Below are positions 1 to 7,238 of a stretch of 54,518 bases of DNA, piece by piece. A program made the translations under genes and the position numbers. The number at the start of each line of letters is the position of its first letter. The stretch's first letter is position 1. A model generated the notes under the pieces. It was not told the DNA's origin. It worked only from the letters and a program-made list of their open reading frames with translations, and did not search any database. This stretch comes from JASFYU01 sp045046905 (GTDB lineage: Bacteria; Bacteroidota; Bacteroidia; Flavobacteriales; Flavobacteriaceae), in NCBI GenBank assembly GCA_045046905.1, contig JASFYU010000091.1:1-54518 (forward strand), read 5' to 3'.

Positions 1-39
1 AATTTTTGAAATATCCAGATATTCCTTCAAATTTTCCAT
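1..39 (-). CDS. Transposase, N-terminal 13 codons only (partial at window edge)
   Basis: The ATG at 39 opens a minus-strand frame with no stop before the window edge. The first ten codons match the degenerate copy at 8102, where the frame stops after MENLKEYLDI. Because this copy continues past that point it may be the intact, active parent, but that lies outside the window. Function is inferred only from its position inside terminal inverted repeats. Confidence 0.5.
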   Translation of the reverse strand, partial: MENLKEYLDISKI

Positions 40-97
40 TTCAAATCTTAGCTTTTATTTGTATTCTGTAGATTAAACCTTAGGTCGAACTCAGGTT
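1..97 (-). mobile_element. Left end of an insertion sequence, running off the window
   Basis: On the minus strand the element begins at 97 with the terminal sequence AACCTGAGTTCGACCTAA and reaches an ATG at 39. The frame 39 to 1 stays open and reads MENLKEYLDISKI, which looks like a transposase N-terminus, but the family is not identifiable from 13 residues. The same terminus and leader recur, inverted, at 8044-8140 with about 11 mismatches over 97 bases counted by eye. The element sits inside a peptidase gene (98-363). Only one flank is visible, so its target duplication cannot be checked. Confidence 0.75.
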
Positions 98-363
98 ATC
101 AGTTACTTTGTCATGAAATATGATTTTTTTACGATACCTGAAGCGTACGACCCGCTTCTTAAATCTTTGTTTTTGGGGGTCTGAAAGTTTCTTGAAAAAT
201 GGAAGATGAGCAGCAATAATCTGCTCTTCATGCAGGGTCAAGTCCGGAATCTTCTTAAATGGATTTAAAAAAACACATTAAGCGTGTAATAGAGTATATA
301 CAAAAAATACCCTAAAATAAGAGCCAGGGCCAAAATTCCGAATACATTTTCAAAAAATGACAT
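80..363 (-). pseudogene. MtfA-like (M90) zinc peptidase, frameshifted and cut by the IS
   Basis: The ATG at 363 gives a 32-residue single-membrane-segment ORF (MSFFENVFGILALALILGYF...) ending at a TAA at 265-267. The next frame continues without a gap as NPFKKIPDLTLHEEQIIAAH, then LPFFKKLSDPQKQRFKKRV and VRFRYRKKI. This resembles the N-terminal part of M90/MtfA peptidases (membrane anchor, then a PFxxxLsxxxxxxFxxRV region). Adding one T to the run of seven (A7 at 267-273 on the plus strand) fuses the two parts. Gene homology ends at 98, where the IS begins, and the frame stops inside the IS at 80-82. The HEXXH catalytic part is missing. It lies 26 bp beyond the argS stop on the same strand. 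The family call comes from remembered sequence patterns. Confidence 0.6.
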
Positions 364-389
364 AGACCCCGCTTTTTAAGCTAATTTTT

Positions 390-2531
390 TTACATACGTT
401 CAGGCACCTCAATACCAAGAAGCTTAAAGGCAGATTGAACAATCTCTCCTACCTTTTTAGACAGTTGTATTCGAAGCACTTTCTTTTGCTCATCGACCTC
501 GCCCAAAATAGAAACATTTTGATAGAATGAATTGAATTCCTTAACCAGATCATACACGTAGTTGGCTATCAAAGCCGGACTATAATTATCTGCGGCTAAT
601 CGAATGGTTTCAGGAAATAACCGAATTTGTTTTATCAGTTCCTTTTCTTTTGGCAAGAGCGTTGTCAGGTCTTCAAAATCTGACCGTTTTACACTCAAAT
701 TGGCCTTTCTTAATATAGACTGAATCCGCGCATAAGTATATTGAATAAACGGCCCCGTATTGCCTTGAAAATCGACAGACTCCTCAGGGTCAAAAAGAAT
801 TCGTTTTTTGGGATCTACTTTTAGAATATAATACTTGAGCGCACCCAGACCTATCATTTTATACAGTCGCTGCTTTTCCTTCTCTGAATAATCTTCTAGT
901 TTTCCTAATTCCTGAGATATATCGGCTGCTGTTTGTGCCATCTCCTCCATTAAATCATCGGCATCAACAACAGTACCTTCTCTACTTTTCATCTTTCCGC
1001 TGGGCAGATCAACCATACCATAACTTAAATGATATAAATGTTCAGACCATGAAAACCCCAGTTTCTTTAGAATTAAAAACAGCACCTTAAAATGGTAATC
1101 CTGTTCATTGCCAACGGTGTACACCATGCCGTTAACATTGGGGTAATCTTTTACACGCTGTATAGCGGTACCAATATCTTGAGTCATATAAACGGCAGTA
1201 CCATCGGATCGAAGTACTATTTTTTCGTCTAGTCCGTCTTCGGTCAGATCGATCCAAACTGAACCATCCTCTTTTTTAAAGAACACACCTTCTTCTATTC
1301 CGTCTGCAACTACATCTTTTCCTAATAAATAAGTGTCGCTCTCATAGTATAATTGGTCAAAATCTACTCCTAGATTTTTATAGGTTTCCTCAAAACCTTT
1401 ATATACCCATCCATTCATGGTTTTCCATAGCGTAACCACCTTATCATCACCAGCTTCCCATTTCAGGAGCATTTCCTGAGCTTCTTTTAATATTTGAATA
1501 TGTGGAGTAAATTTTTCATCCAAAAGGCCCTTGACTTTTCCAATTTCCTTTTCGGAAAATATTTCATCAGATTCAATATCTCCATATAACATCGAAAATA
1601 TGGCGAGAAATTTTTTTCGAGATTTTTCCAATAACTCATTTCCAATATTATCATTAAGTAAGTAATCAAGATCATTCTCTAGAGAAGAATCAAACTCAAC
1701 TTGAGTGTTCCCTATATTAAACTCATAGAAACCCTTAATACCAGCTCCTAGAGCAGGGAAGTATTCATTATCTACTTGGATATTTTCGATAGCCTTTCTA
1801 AGATTATATTCTGATTGAGAATTTAATTCTTTCTGTAGTTTTTGGACAAAATCGCTATATAAATCTCTAAGCTGTTCTTTGAATTTTCTATCATATTCCA
1901 CATAATACTTACCAACCAGTTTATCTCCTTTTTTTAACTCTTTACTAAATGTAGTTTCTGGAGTTTCTCTTTCCCCATCTTTACCTAAAAGAGCGAATCG
2001 CTCCCAAGCCAACATGCTTTTACAAATATGAATACCCCTATCATTGATGATTTGGGTTTTGTATACCTTTTTACCAGATGCCTTTAGAATTTCAGAAACC
2101 GAATATCCTAACAAATTGTTTCGAATATGGCCCAAGTGCAAAGGCTTATTAGTATTGGGCGAGGAGTACTCCACCATAACGGTACTGGCATTGTCGGTTT
2201 TTACAAAGCCAAAATCAGCCTCTCCTTTTATGGATCTGAAAAAATTTAGATAAAAAGCATCGTCAATAACAATGTTCAAGAAGCCTTTTACGACATTAAA
2301 ACTGCTGACCTCTTCAACATTCTCCTGCAAGAAGACACCGATTTGCTTTCCGATGACTTCAGGATTCCCCTTTACAAAGCGAAGTATAGGAAATATCACT
2401 GCCGTAATATCGCCCTCAAAATCTCTACGCGTAGGCTGAAATTCTACCGATGGAAGTTCCACATTAAAAATAGTGACTACTGCTTCTTTCACCTTGGTCG
2501 TTAGTACTTCTTTGATATTCATTGACTGCAT
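390..2531 (-). CDS. argS: Arginyl-tRNA synthetase with a large internal insert
   Basis: Class I aminoacyl-tRNA synthetase that charges tRNA-Arg. Visible are the N-terminal Arg-tRNA-synthetase domain (about residues 5-110), the HIGH-type signature HLGH at 132-135, the KMSKS equivalent KMKSR at 513-517, and a C-terminal DALR-type helical domain ending in VPERM. At 713 residues it is about 120 longer than flavobacterial ArgS proteins as I know them. The excess is a contiguous, Asn/Glu/Lys/Ile-rich stretch at about residues 221-346 (DNA about 1494-1871), between GDKLVGKYYVEYD and EAQEMLLKWEAGD, so it sits within the catalytic domain. The second ATG at 2522 (MNIKEVL) may be the true start. A TAATTTTG box at 2545-2552 could be its -7 element. 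Confidence 0.95.
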   Translation of the reverse strand: MQSMNIKEVLTTKVKEAVVTIFNVELPSVEFQPTRRDFEGDITAVIFPILRFVKGNPEVIGKQIGVFLQENVEEVSSFNVVKGFLNIVIDDAFYLNFFRSIKGEADFGFVKTDNASTVMVEYSSPNTNKPLHLGHIRNNLLGYSVSEILKASGKKVYKTQIINDRGIHICKSMLAWERFALLGKDGERETPETTFSKELKKGDKLVGKYYVEYDRKFKEQLRDLYSDFVQKLQKELNSQSEYNLRKAIENIQVDNEYFPALGAGIKGFYEFNIGNTQVEFDSSLENDLDYLLNDNIGNELLEKSRKKFLAIFSMLYGDIESDEIFSEKEIGKVKGLLDEKFTPHIQILKEAQEMLLKWEAGDDKVVTLWKTMNGWVYKGFEETYKNLGVDFDQLYYESDTYLLGKDVVADGIEEGVFFKKEDGSVWIDLTEDGLDEKIVLRSDGTAVYMTQDIGTAIQRVKDYPNVNGMVYTVGNEQDYHFKVLFLILKKLGFSWSEHLYHLSYGMVDLPSGKMKSREGTVVDADDLMEEMAQTAADISQELGKLEDYSEKEKQRLYKMIGLGALKYYILKVDPKKRILFDPEESVDFQGNTGPFIQYTYARIQSILRKANLSVKRSDFEDLTTLLPKEKELIKQIRLFPETIRLAADNYSPALIANYVYDLVKEFNSFYQNVSILGEVDEQKKVLRIQLSKKVGEIVQSAFKLLGIEVPERM

Positions 2532-2646
2532 ACATTTAAGCCCGCAAAATTACGATTTTTTTAAGGTTTAAAACCTATAAATGGCAGGGTGTACCATTCA
2601 AGTTTCTATTTTCACTAACTTTAGTAGTGTCTTACAATCTGTAAAA

Positions 2647-3123
2647 ATGAAACACCTAGTTTGCCTATGTACATTATTCCTCGCTATATCATGTGATGAA
2701 ATACAGGAATCAAAAGAAATCGATAAGGACCGGATTACAACAGAAGTGAAAAATATGTTATTCGATTATCATAAAGCTATTGCCAAAGACGGCCTGACCG
2801 CCGAATTCAATTACCTTGATCAATCATCAGATTTTTTCTGGGTTCCGCCAGGGTATAGAATAGCCCTGAATTATGATTCTGTTCAAAACATTCTACAGCA
2901 AAACGCGAAATTATTTAGATCAATCGAGCTTCAATGGAATGCACTACAGATCTACCCCTTATCAAATAAAATAGCCAGTTATTCGGGAATAGTTGTTGGG
3001 CGTATGATAGACACTTCAGGGATTGAATCAAAGGTATTTATGATAGAATCAGGAACGCTAATCAAAAGATAAAGTGGATGGAAACTGTTAAATGGCCAAT
3101 CGGCGACCTTAGGTGCGAAATGA
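2647..3123 (+). pseudogene. Small SnoaL/NTF2-like lipoprotein with a late nonsense codon
   Basis: The start at 2647 gives a lipoprotein signal (MKHLVCLCTLFLAISC, lipobox LAISC); the longer frame from 2581 would bury this signal. The body resembles a DUF4440/SnoaL-type NTF2 fold (…IASYSGIVVGRMIDTSG…). The frame stops at a TAA at 3070-3072 after 141 residues. It then continues in phase for 16 codons, SGWKLLNGQSATLGAK, before a TGA at 3121. A basic residue followed by G-W-K-L is the usual last strand of this fold, so the TAA looks like a nonsense change (for example GAA or AAA to TAA). A short functional protein is still possible. The exact role is unknown. Confidence 0.6.
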
Positions 3124-3172
3124 ATTTGAAATTATACGCTCCCCAATTTATGGAATACAAACCTAAGATTAT

Positions 3173-3601
3173 ATGCTCTTAAACATATCCTATAGCAATA
3201 CCGAGGTGTATAGAAAAATAGATAGTGAAGTTGGCAAACCCTTTACCTTGAAAGAACGATGGGCACTTGGCGGTATTGGCTCCCCAAAGTTATATATCAC
3301 TGAAACGAGTATTGAAATCAGAAATCTGTTGATTTTAGACAAAAGTTCCGATTCTTGCAGCATAGAAATGCGACCCAAGGGTATCATTCTTCGCTTTCGG
3401 TCTTTGTTTGAGACCTATGCCTTGATTATACCCTACTATAAATTAACAATACACAAGGGGGAGGGCTTTGCCCAGTATTCGATTTACAGAGACAACTATT
3501 TTATCAAAGTACGCTCTGACACCAAAGCCGTTCAAAAATTCTTTAAAAAATTATTGGATTATAAAACGAATAATGCCCCGACCTCTATTGACGATTTGTA
3601 A
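3173..3601 (+). CDS. Hypothetical protein (142 aa)
   Basis: A soluble, mixed alpha/beta, basic protein with no signal peptide. An in-frame TAA directly precedes the ATG, so the start is firm. The strand-rich pattern (LYITETSIEIRNLLIL…GIILRFRS…YALIIPYYKLTI…) suggests a PH-like or YcxB-like beta domain, but this is only an impression. After its TAA (3599-3601) the same frame runs on for 63 codons that encode two hydrophobic segments, listed separately. No function can be assigned. Confidence 0.7.
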   Translation: MLLNISYSNTEVYRKIDSEVGKPFTLKERWALGGIGSPKLYITETSIEIRNLLILDKSSDSCSIEMRPKGIILRFRSLFETYALIIPYYKLTIHKGEGFAQYSIYRDNYFIKVRSDTKAVQKFFKKLLDYKTNNAPTSIDDL

Positions 3602-3793
3602 TACTCTTTTATTTTTATTTTCCTGGCAATACTCTCACTTCTTCTTTTAAGAAATGAAAAATCTGAAATTGATATCTTAATAGCCGCTCATAAATTACTG
3701 ATCATCACTTACCTTCCTTTTGCTTTTTTTATGGTAGTAATGGCTTTGGCCTTTTTGAGAGGTGTAATAAAATCCTGCCTAACATCTGTCTAA
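3602..3793 (+). other. In-frame membrane-hairpin extension after the stop of the 3173 gene
   Basis: Read in the frame of the preceding gene, 63 codons follow the TAA and end at the TAA at 3791. They encode two hydrophobic segments (FIFIFLAILSLLLL and LLIITYLPFAFFMVVMALAF) joined by a short charged loop. There is no ATG before the second segment, so a normal independent gene is unlikely. It may be the lost C-terminal membrane part of the 142-residue protein, a readthrough product, or a gene with an unusual start. Confidence 0.4.
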
Positions 3794-3823
3794 ATTGTAA
3801 AAAATTACTTTTTTTAAAAACTA

Positions 3824-5974
3824 TTAATTTCCCAAATAAATAAAAACGTTAACGCTTAATGTTTGTGGCTTTATATCTAGGGCAGCACCACTTCCTCCAC
3901 TATTTATCGATAAAGAATGTAAATGACTAGTAGTTGTATAGGTGGAATAATAATCATTTGGATCATCATCGTAGCCGTTTGTAACTCTCCCAAACCAACC
4001 AGTATTACCTCTAGATATTGTTCTATTAACACCATGGTAATTACCTGCGCCTCCAATGTTCAGTATTCTACTTAACCATTGATCTCCGGTACTAGTTGAA
4101 TTTGTACTTCCCGTAAAATTAACATTTGGTAAATTTGCCTGATTAATAGTTTTAGAATTAGACCCTGAAACACTCCCCAAAGCTGCTCCATTTTGTGATA
4201 AATACGTATTAGACGCATTTGGTAAAGAACCACTTAACCCTAATACGCCAGCATTAGTCTGTTGAGCTGCCGTAAGAGAAGAAATAGCTCTACCGTTTAG
4301 CACAATCCAACCATTATGGTCAGCAGCCTGAATACCTTGTTTAATATCACCAAGCTCATTGGAATTAAAATTTGTTTTAGCCACCCAAACTGGGTCACCA
4401 CTGCCATCAGTTTCCATTACTTTATTAGCATCGGCAATACCAGAGGTTCCTATTTTACTTGTGGTAACCGAATCATCAGCCAAAGAAGTTGCTCCTGTAT
4501 TACTAATGGTAATATCGCCTGTCATAGTAACTGCTATAGCTTGGCTAGAACCGTTTGCTACTACAATTTGCGCATTACTCATACTTGGTAAACCAGCTTT
4601 GGTGGTATTTGCTGTTATTTCACTAGCCTGTGCTGTTGTGATTCCTACTTTTGCAATATTCAATGTAATGGCAGAATTCTGAGTTGACTGTTCAGACTCT
4701 AATGTTGTTATGGAAGTAGCGTTCGTCGCTATACCTGTAATATCCTGATTGCCTGTATTGGTACCGCTGGTATTGCTTATTATGGTTGCCTGTGCTGTTG
4801 TGATTCCTACTTTGGCTGTATTCAAGGCTATGGCAGAATTCTGCGTCGTCTGTTCTGACTCCAAGGCTGTAATAGCCGTGGCGTTTGTTCCTATTACTGA
4901 AATATCTTGGTCTCCTGTATTAGTACCACTTGTATTACCCAATATTGTTATCTGTGCTGTTGTGAGTCCTATTTTTGACGTGTTCAATGTAATGGCAGAG
5001 TTCTGAGTCGTCTGTTCTGACTCCAATACTGTAATAGCTGTGGCGTTTGTTCCTATTACTGAAATATCTTGGTCTCCTGTATTAGTACCACTTGTATTAC
5101 CCAATATAGTTGTCTGTGCTGTTGTGAGTCCTATTTTTGACGTGTTCAATGCAATCGCAGAATTCTGAGTCGTCTGTTCTGACTCCAATGTCGTTATGGA
5201 AGTGGCATTGGTGTCTAAAACACCTTGAACAGTGGTACTTATGGGTTTGTCCACATCCGCAGTATTATCAACATTTGACAAACCTACTTTTCCCTTATCT
5301 ATTCCGCTGGCTAATTTAGTATCTGTAACGGCACCATCTGCGAGTTTAACCGTACTTATTCCGCTATCTAGTACCCTATATTTATCTAAAGCAGTACCAT
5401 CTCCTTCAATAGATATATTATCTGAAATCCCATTTTCGCCGCTACCTTGTAAAGAAGCTAAAAAATCTGTTTCTGTTCCTGTATTTCCGGCATCAAGCCA
5501 AATTTGATAGGCAGATTTTCCATCAGCACCATCATCTCCTTTTGAAGCGTTTGCCGCATATAGTGCGTAAGGAACGCTCATAAGTTGACTTATTCCTACG
5601 ATAGGGCTACCACTACGCCCTTCTATAACCAATTCAGTTTTTATAAAGAAAGGACCGTTTGTCCAGTCTACCAAATCTAGACTACTGCTTATCGGATTAC
5701 CTCCTCCTATCACGAGAGTCAATAATCCATTAACATTCGTAGTTACAGCATGAAATTCAGAAAAGACTTCTGAACCTTGAGCCGACCCTTGTAAAAGACT
5801 TACTGTTGCATTCACCGCCCTATTACTAGCCACATCACCATCGACATTACGAACCACGGCCTGATAACTAAACTTATCTGGTGATTGAGCTTCACCGCTG
5901 ACACAATAAAATAGCAACATCAATGATACCAAAATTTGAAACGTATTCATTCTAAAATCGAATCGTATTTTCAT
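3824..5974 (-). CDS. Secreted tail-collar-like protein with 54-residue tandem repeats
   Basis: The signal peptide ends near GEAQ|SPDKFSYQAV, and M9 is a possible alternative start. The N-terminal region (about 30-145, SYQAVVRN…LMSVPYALYAANA) is the head module common in Bacteroidota surface proteins that resemble phage tail fibres. A collagen-like GDDGADGKSAYQ follows near 147-157. Repeats of 54 residues begin with LESEQ at residues 263, 317, 371 and 425 (162-bp DNA repeats, about 5188 down to 4570); the last is diverged. The C-terminus (about 540-716, GDIKQGIQAADHNGWIVLNG…HLHSL…PQTLSVNVFIYLGN) resembles a tail-collar domain, including its His-rich loop. It lies 5 bp after the T9SS-sorted gene and is probably co-transcribed. 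An adhesive or fibre role is inferred; the ligand is unknown. Confidence 0.75.
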   Translation of the reverse strand: MKIRFDFRMNTFQILVSLMLLFYCVSGEAQSPDKFSYQAVVRNVDGDVASNRAVNATVSLLQGSAQGSEVFSEFHAVTTNVNGLLTLVIGGGNPISSSLDLVDWTNGPFFIKTELVIEGRSGSPIVGISQLMSVPYALYAANASKGDDGADGKSAYQIWLDAGNTGTETDFLASLQGSGENGISDNISIEGDGTALDKYRVLDSGISTVKLADGAVTDTKLASGIDKGKVGLSNVDNTADVDKPISTTVQGVLDTNATSITTLESEQTTQNSAIALNTSKIGLTTAQTTILGNTSGTNTGDQDISVIGTNATAITVLESEQTTQNSAITLNTSKIGLTTAQITILGNTSGTNTGDQDISVIGTNATAITALESEQTTQNSAIALNTAKVGITTAQATIISNTSGTNTGNQDITGIATNATSITTLESEQSTQNSAITLNIAKVGITTAQASEITANTTKAGLPSMSNAQIVVANGSSQAIAVTMTGDITISNTGATSLADDSVTTSKIGTSGIADANKVMETDGSGDPVWVAKTNFNSNELGDIKQGIQAADHNGWIVLNGRAISSLTAAQQTNAGVLGLSGSLPNASNTYLSQNGAALGSVSGSNSKTINQANLPNVNFTGSTNSTSTGDQWLSRILNIGGAGNYHGVNRTISRGNTGWFGRVTNGYDDDPNDYYSTYTTTSHLHSLSINSGGSGAALDIKPQTLSVNVFIYLGN
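4570..5188 (-). repeat. 162-bp tandem repeats coding 54-residue units
   Basis: Three close copies and one diverged copy begin at 5188, 5026, 4864 and 4702, reading down the minus strand. Each encodes LESEQ(T/S)TQNSAI, then LNT(S/A)K, and mostly NTSGTNTG. The first two copies are nearly identical at protein level, which suggests recent duplication. Copy number could change by slippage or recombination. Confidence 0.85.
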
Positions 5975-5979
5975 GAAAT

Positions 5980-6450
5980 TTATTTTTTTATGATTTTAAA
6001 TCCAGTGACGAATTTCCCTTTTTTTAGGATGCTTATAAAGTAAATCCCCGTTGCCATACTCCCCATATAAACCTCAGATATAGGACTAACCATTGGCGCT
6101 CTAAAAAGCTCTCGCCCTTTAATGTCAAGAACTAAATAAGATAAATTAGCAATATCCGAATTCGGAATTTCTAAAAATAATATATCGGTCGCAGGATTGG
6201 GGTACGCAATTGCATTGACAACCGTTTTCGGACGCTCTATTTGTGAAATTTCATAGGTATGTTGCATGCCTTCAGTTACAGTGCCATCATTCGATTCTAA
6301 AAATGAAAAGTTCACCAACCCAAGTGAAAAAGAAAAAGAACCACCTTCTTGAGAAGATTCTCCCCCAGAAGCAACTACAGAGGATTGCGCCCAACCAACC
6401 AAAGGAAGAAGCCATACCAAAAGCAGAGTCACTATTGTAATACATCTCAT
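5980..6450 (-). CDS. Small secreted protein with T9SS type A sorting domain
   Basis: The signal peptide is about residues 1-21 (MRCITIVTLLLVWLLPLVGWAQ). A short Ser/Gly-rich body follows, then a C-terminal domain of about 75 residues with the type IX secretion hallmarks: AYPNPATDIL near 83-92, LVLDIKGREL, and the terminal strand GKFVTGFKIIKK. It should cross the outer membrane by T9SS and be anchored or released. It precedes the collar-repeat gene by 5 bp on the same strand. This small-protein/collar-protein pairing recurs in flavobacteria and suggests a joint surface structure. The passenger function is unknown. Confidence 0.85.
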   Translation of the reverse strand: MRCITIVTLLLVWLLPLVGWAQSSVVASGGESSQEGGSFSFSLGLVNFSFLESNDGTVTEGMQHTYEISQIERPKTVVNAIAYPNPATDILFLEIPNSDIANLSYLVLDIKGRELFRAPMVSPISEVYMGSMATGIYFISILKKGKFVTGFKIIKK

Positions 6451-6905
6451 ATTTAAGAAAGATTTATATTACAAATAACATAGAATTAATCTTATAAATA
6501 AACTATACGTTGTGAAAAAGGTGGAAAATGTTGTGAAATTACATAGAACTGTAGGTTAAAAAATTAGCGTAGCCTATATTTATAGTGGAAGAGTAATACT
6601 ACTTTAATTCTAAAATGTCACATTGGAAGGGTACTTACGTTGAAGTTATGGAATGCTTTACTCTACTTGCATATTCATAGCTACGAAAATGAGTACAAGG
6701 AAGATATACTACAAAACTGTCGAGCGAAGTCGAAGTATGAACAAGTTTACACGATATGTCCTGTAGTTAAAATGCTACAATATATGAACAAAAAATATTA
6801 AAATTATAAGATAACCATACTATTTCGTCTCCAATTTGTTAAAAATTCGTTTTTGTCAATTTTTTGCCCTAGTTTTAGATAAGCACTTGCCTTTGTTATT
6901 GCATT
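6451..6905 (+). other. 455-bp AT-rich intergenic region, divergent promoters expected
   Basis: No convincing coding frame is seen on either strand. It separates the minus-strand T9SS unit from the plus-strand gene at 6906 and should hold both promoters. At 6719-6735 the motif GTCGAGCGAAGTCGAAG resembles a short dispersed motif seen in many Bacteroidota genomes. Close to 6906, TTTG (from about 6862) and TGCCTTTG are separated by 21 bases, a near match to the phylum promoter consensus, though it would leave almost no leader. Confidence 0.5.
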
Positions 6906-7157
6906 ATGGTAATCAAGGACTTTAAAACATTACCCATTCCGGAGCAATGGTACGAGCTATGGGAGTATGGTATTTTTCTTTCTACGACCCAGATTGATTG
7001 GTGTACTTTTTCACTATACGCCCTTCACAGCTTTTATGTAGAAGTATATTCAGATTCGACAACCAATAAGGTATTTGCTAACTTTTCTTTTAAAGATAGC
7101 GAAAGTCTAGAGAAGTACATGATGCATATAGAAGCACCAGAATTGAACATTATCTAG
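6906..7157 (+). CDS. Conserved small hypothetical protein (83 aa)
   Basis: A small soluble protein with an N-terminal helix (LPIPEQWYELWEYG), then a beta pattern with LYALHSFYVEVYSD and a final helix (SESLEKYMMHIE). The motif 'LY-L-FYVEV-Y' followed by a poorly conserved tail matches short conserved proteins I associate with Bacteroidota, with no known function. It stands alone between the T9SS unit and the decayed ctlX, with no lesions visible, unlike its neighbours. Confidence 0.6.
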   Translation: MVIKDFKTLPIPEQWYELWEYGIFLSTTQIDWCTFSLYALHSFYVEVYSDSTTNKVFANFSFKDSESLEKYMMHIEAPELNII

Positions 7158-7238
7158 TCAAAAAGCGGAATGACAACAAATATAATTATCAAGGAAACTC
7201 ATATTCTCTATCTCAAACTATACTAGAATTCTGAATTT

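Noticed and set aside
265..363. An independent 32-residue membrane microprotein
   Set aside because: The next reading frame continues smoothly into M90-like sequence, so it is better read as the N-terminal anchor of a broken peptidase.
1494..1871. An intein in ArgS
   Set aside because: There is no Cys/Ser at a splice start, no HN-Cys/Ser/Thr end and no intein block motifs, and the length of about 125 residues is short even for mini-inteins.
4316..5507. Several plus-strand ORFs of 60-130 codons opposite the collar-repeat gene, and similar ORFs opposite other genes
   Set aside because: They are antisense shadows created by repeat or codon bias of the real minus-strand genes and resemble no protein family.
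6719..6735. GTCGAGCGAAGTCGAAG as part of an attachment site or mobile element
   Set aside because: It is a single short copy in the window with no matching partner; it resembles a common dispersed motif only.
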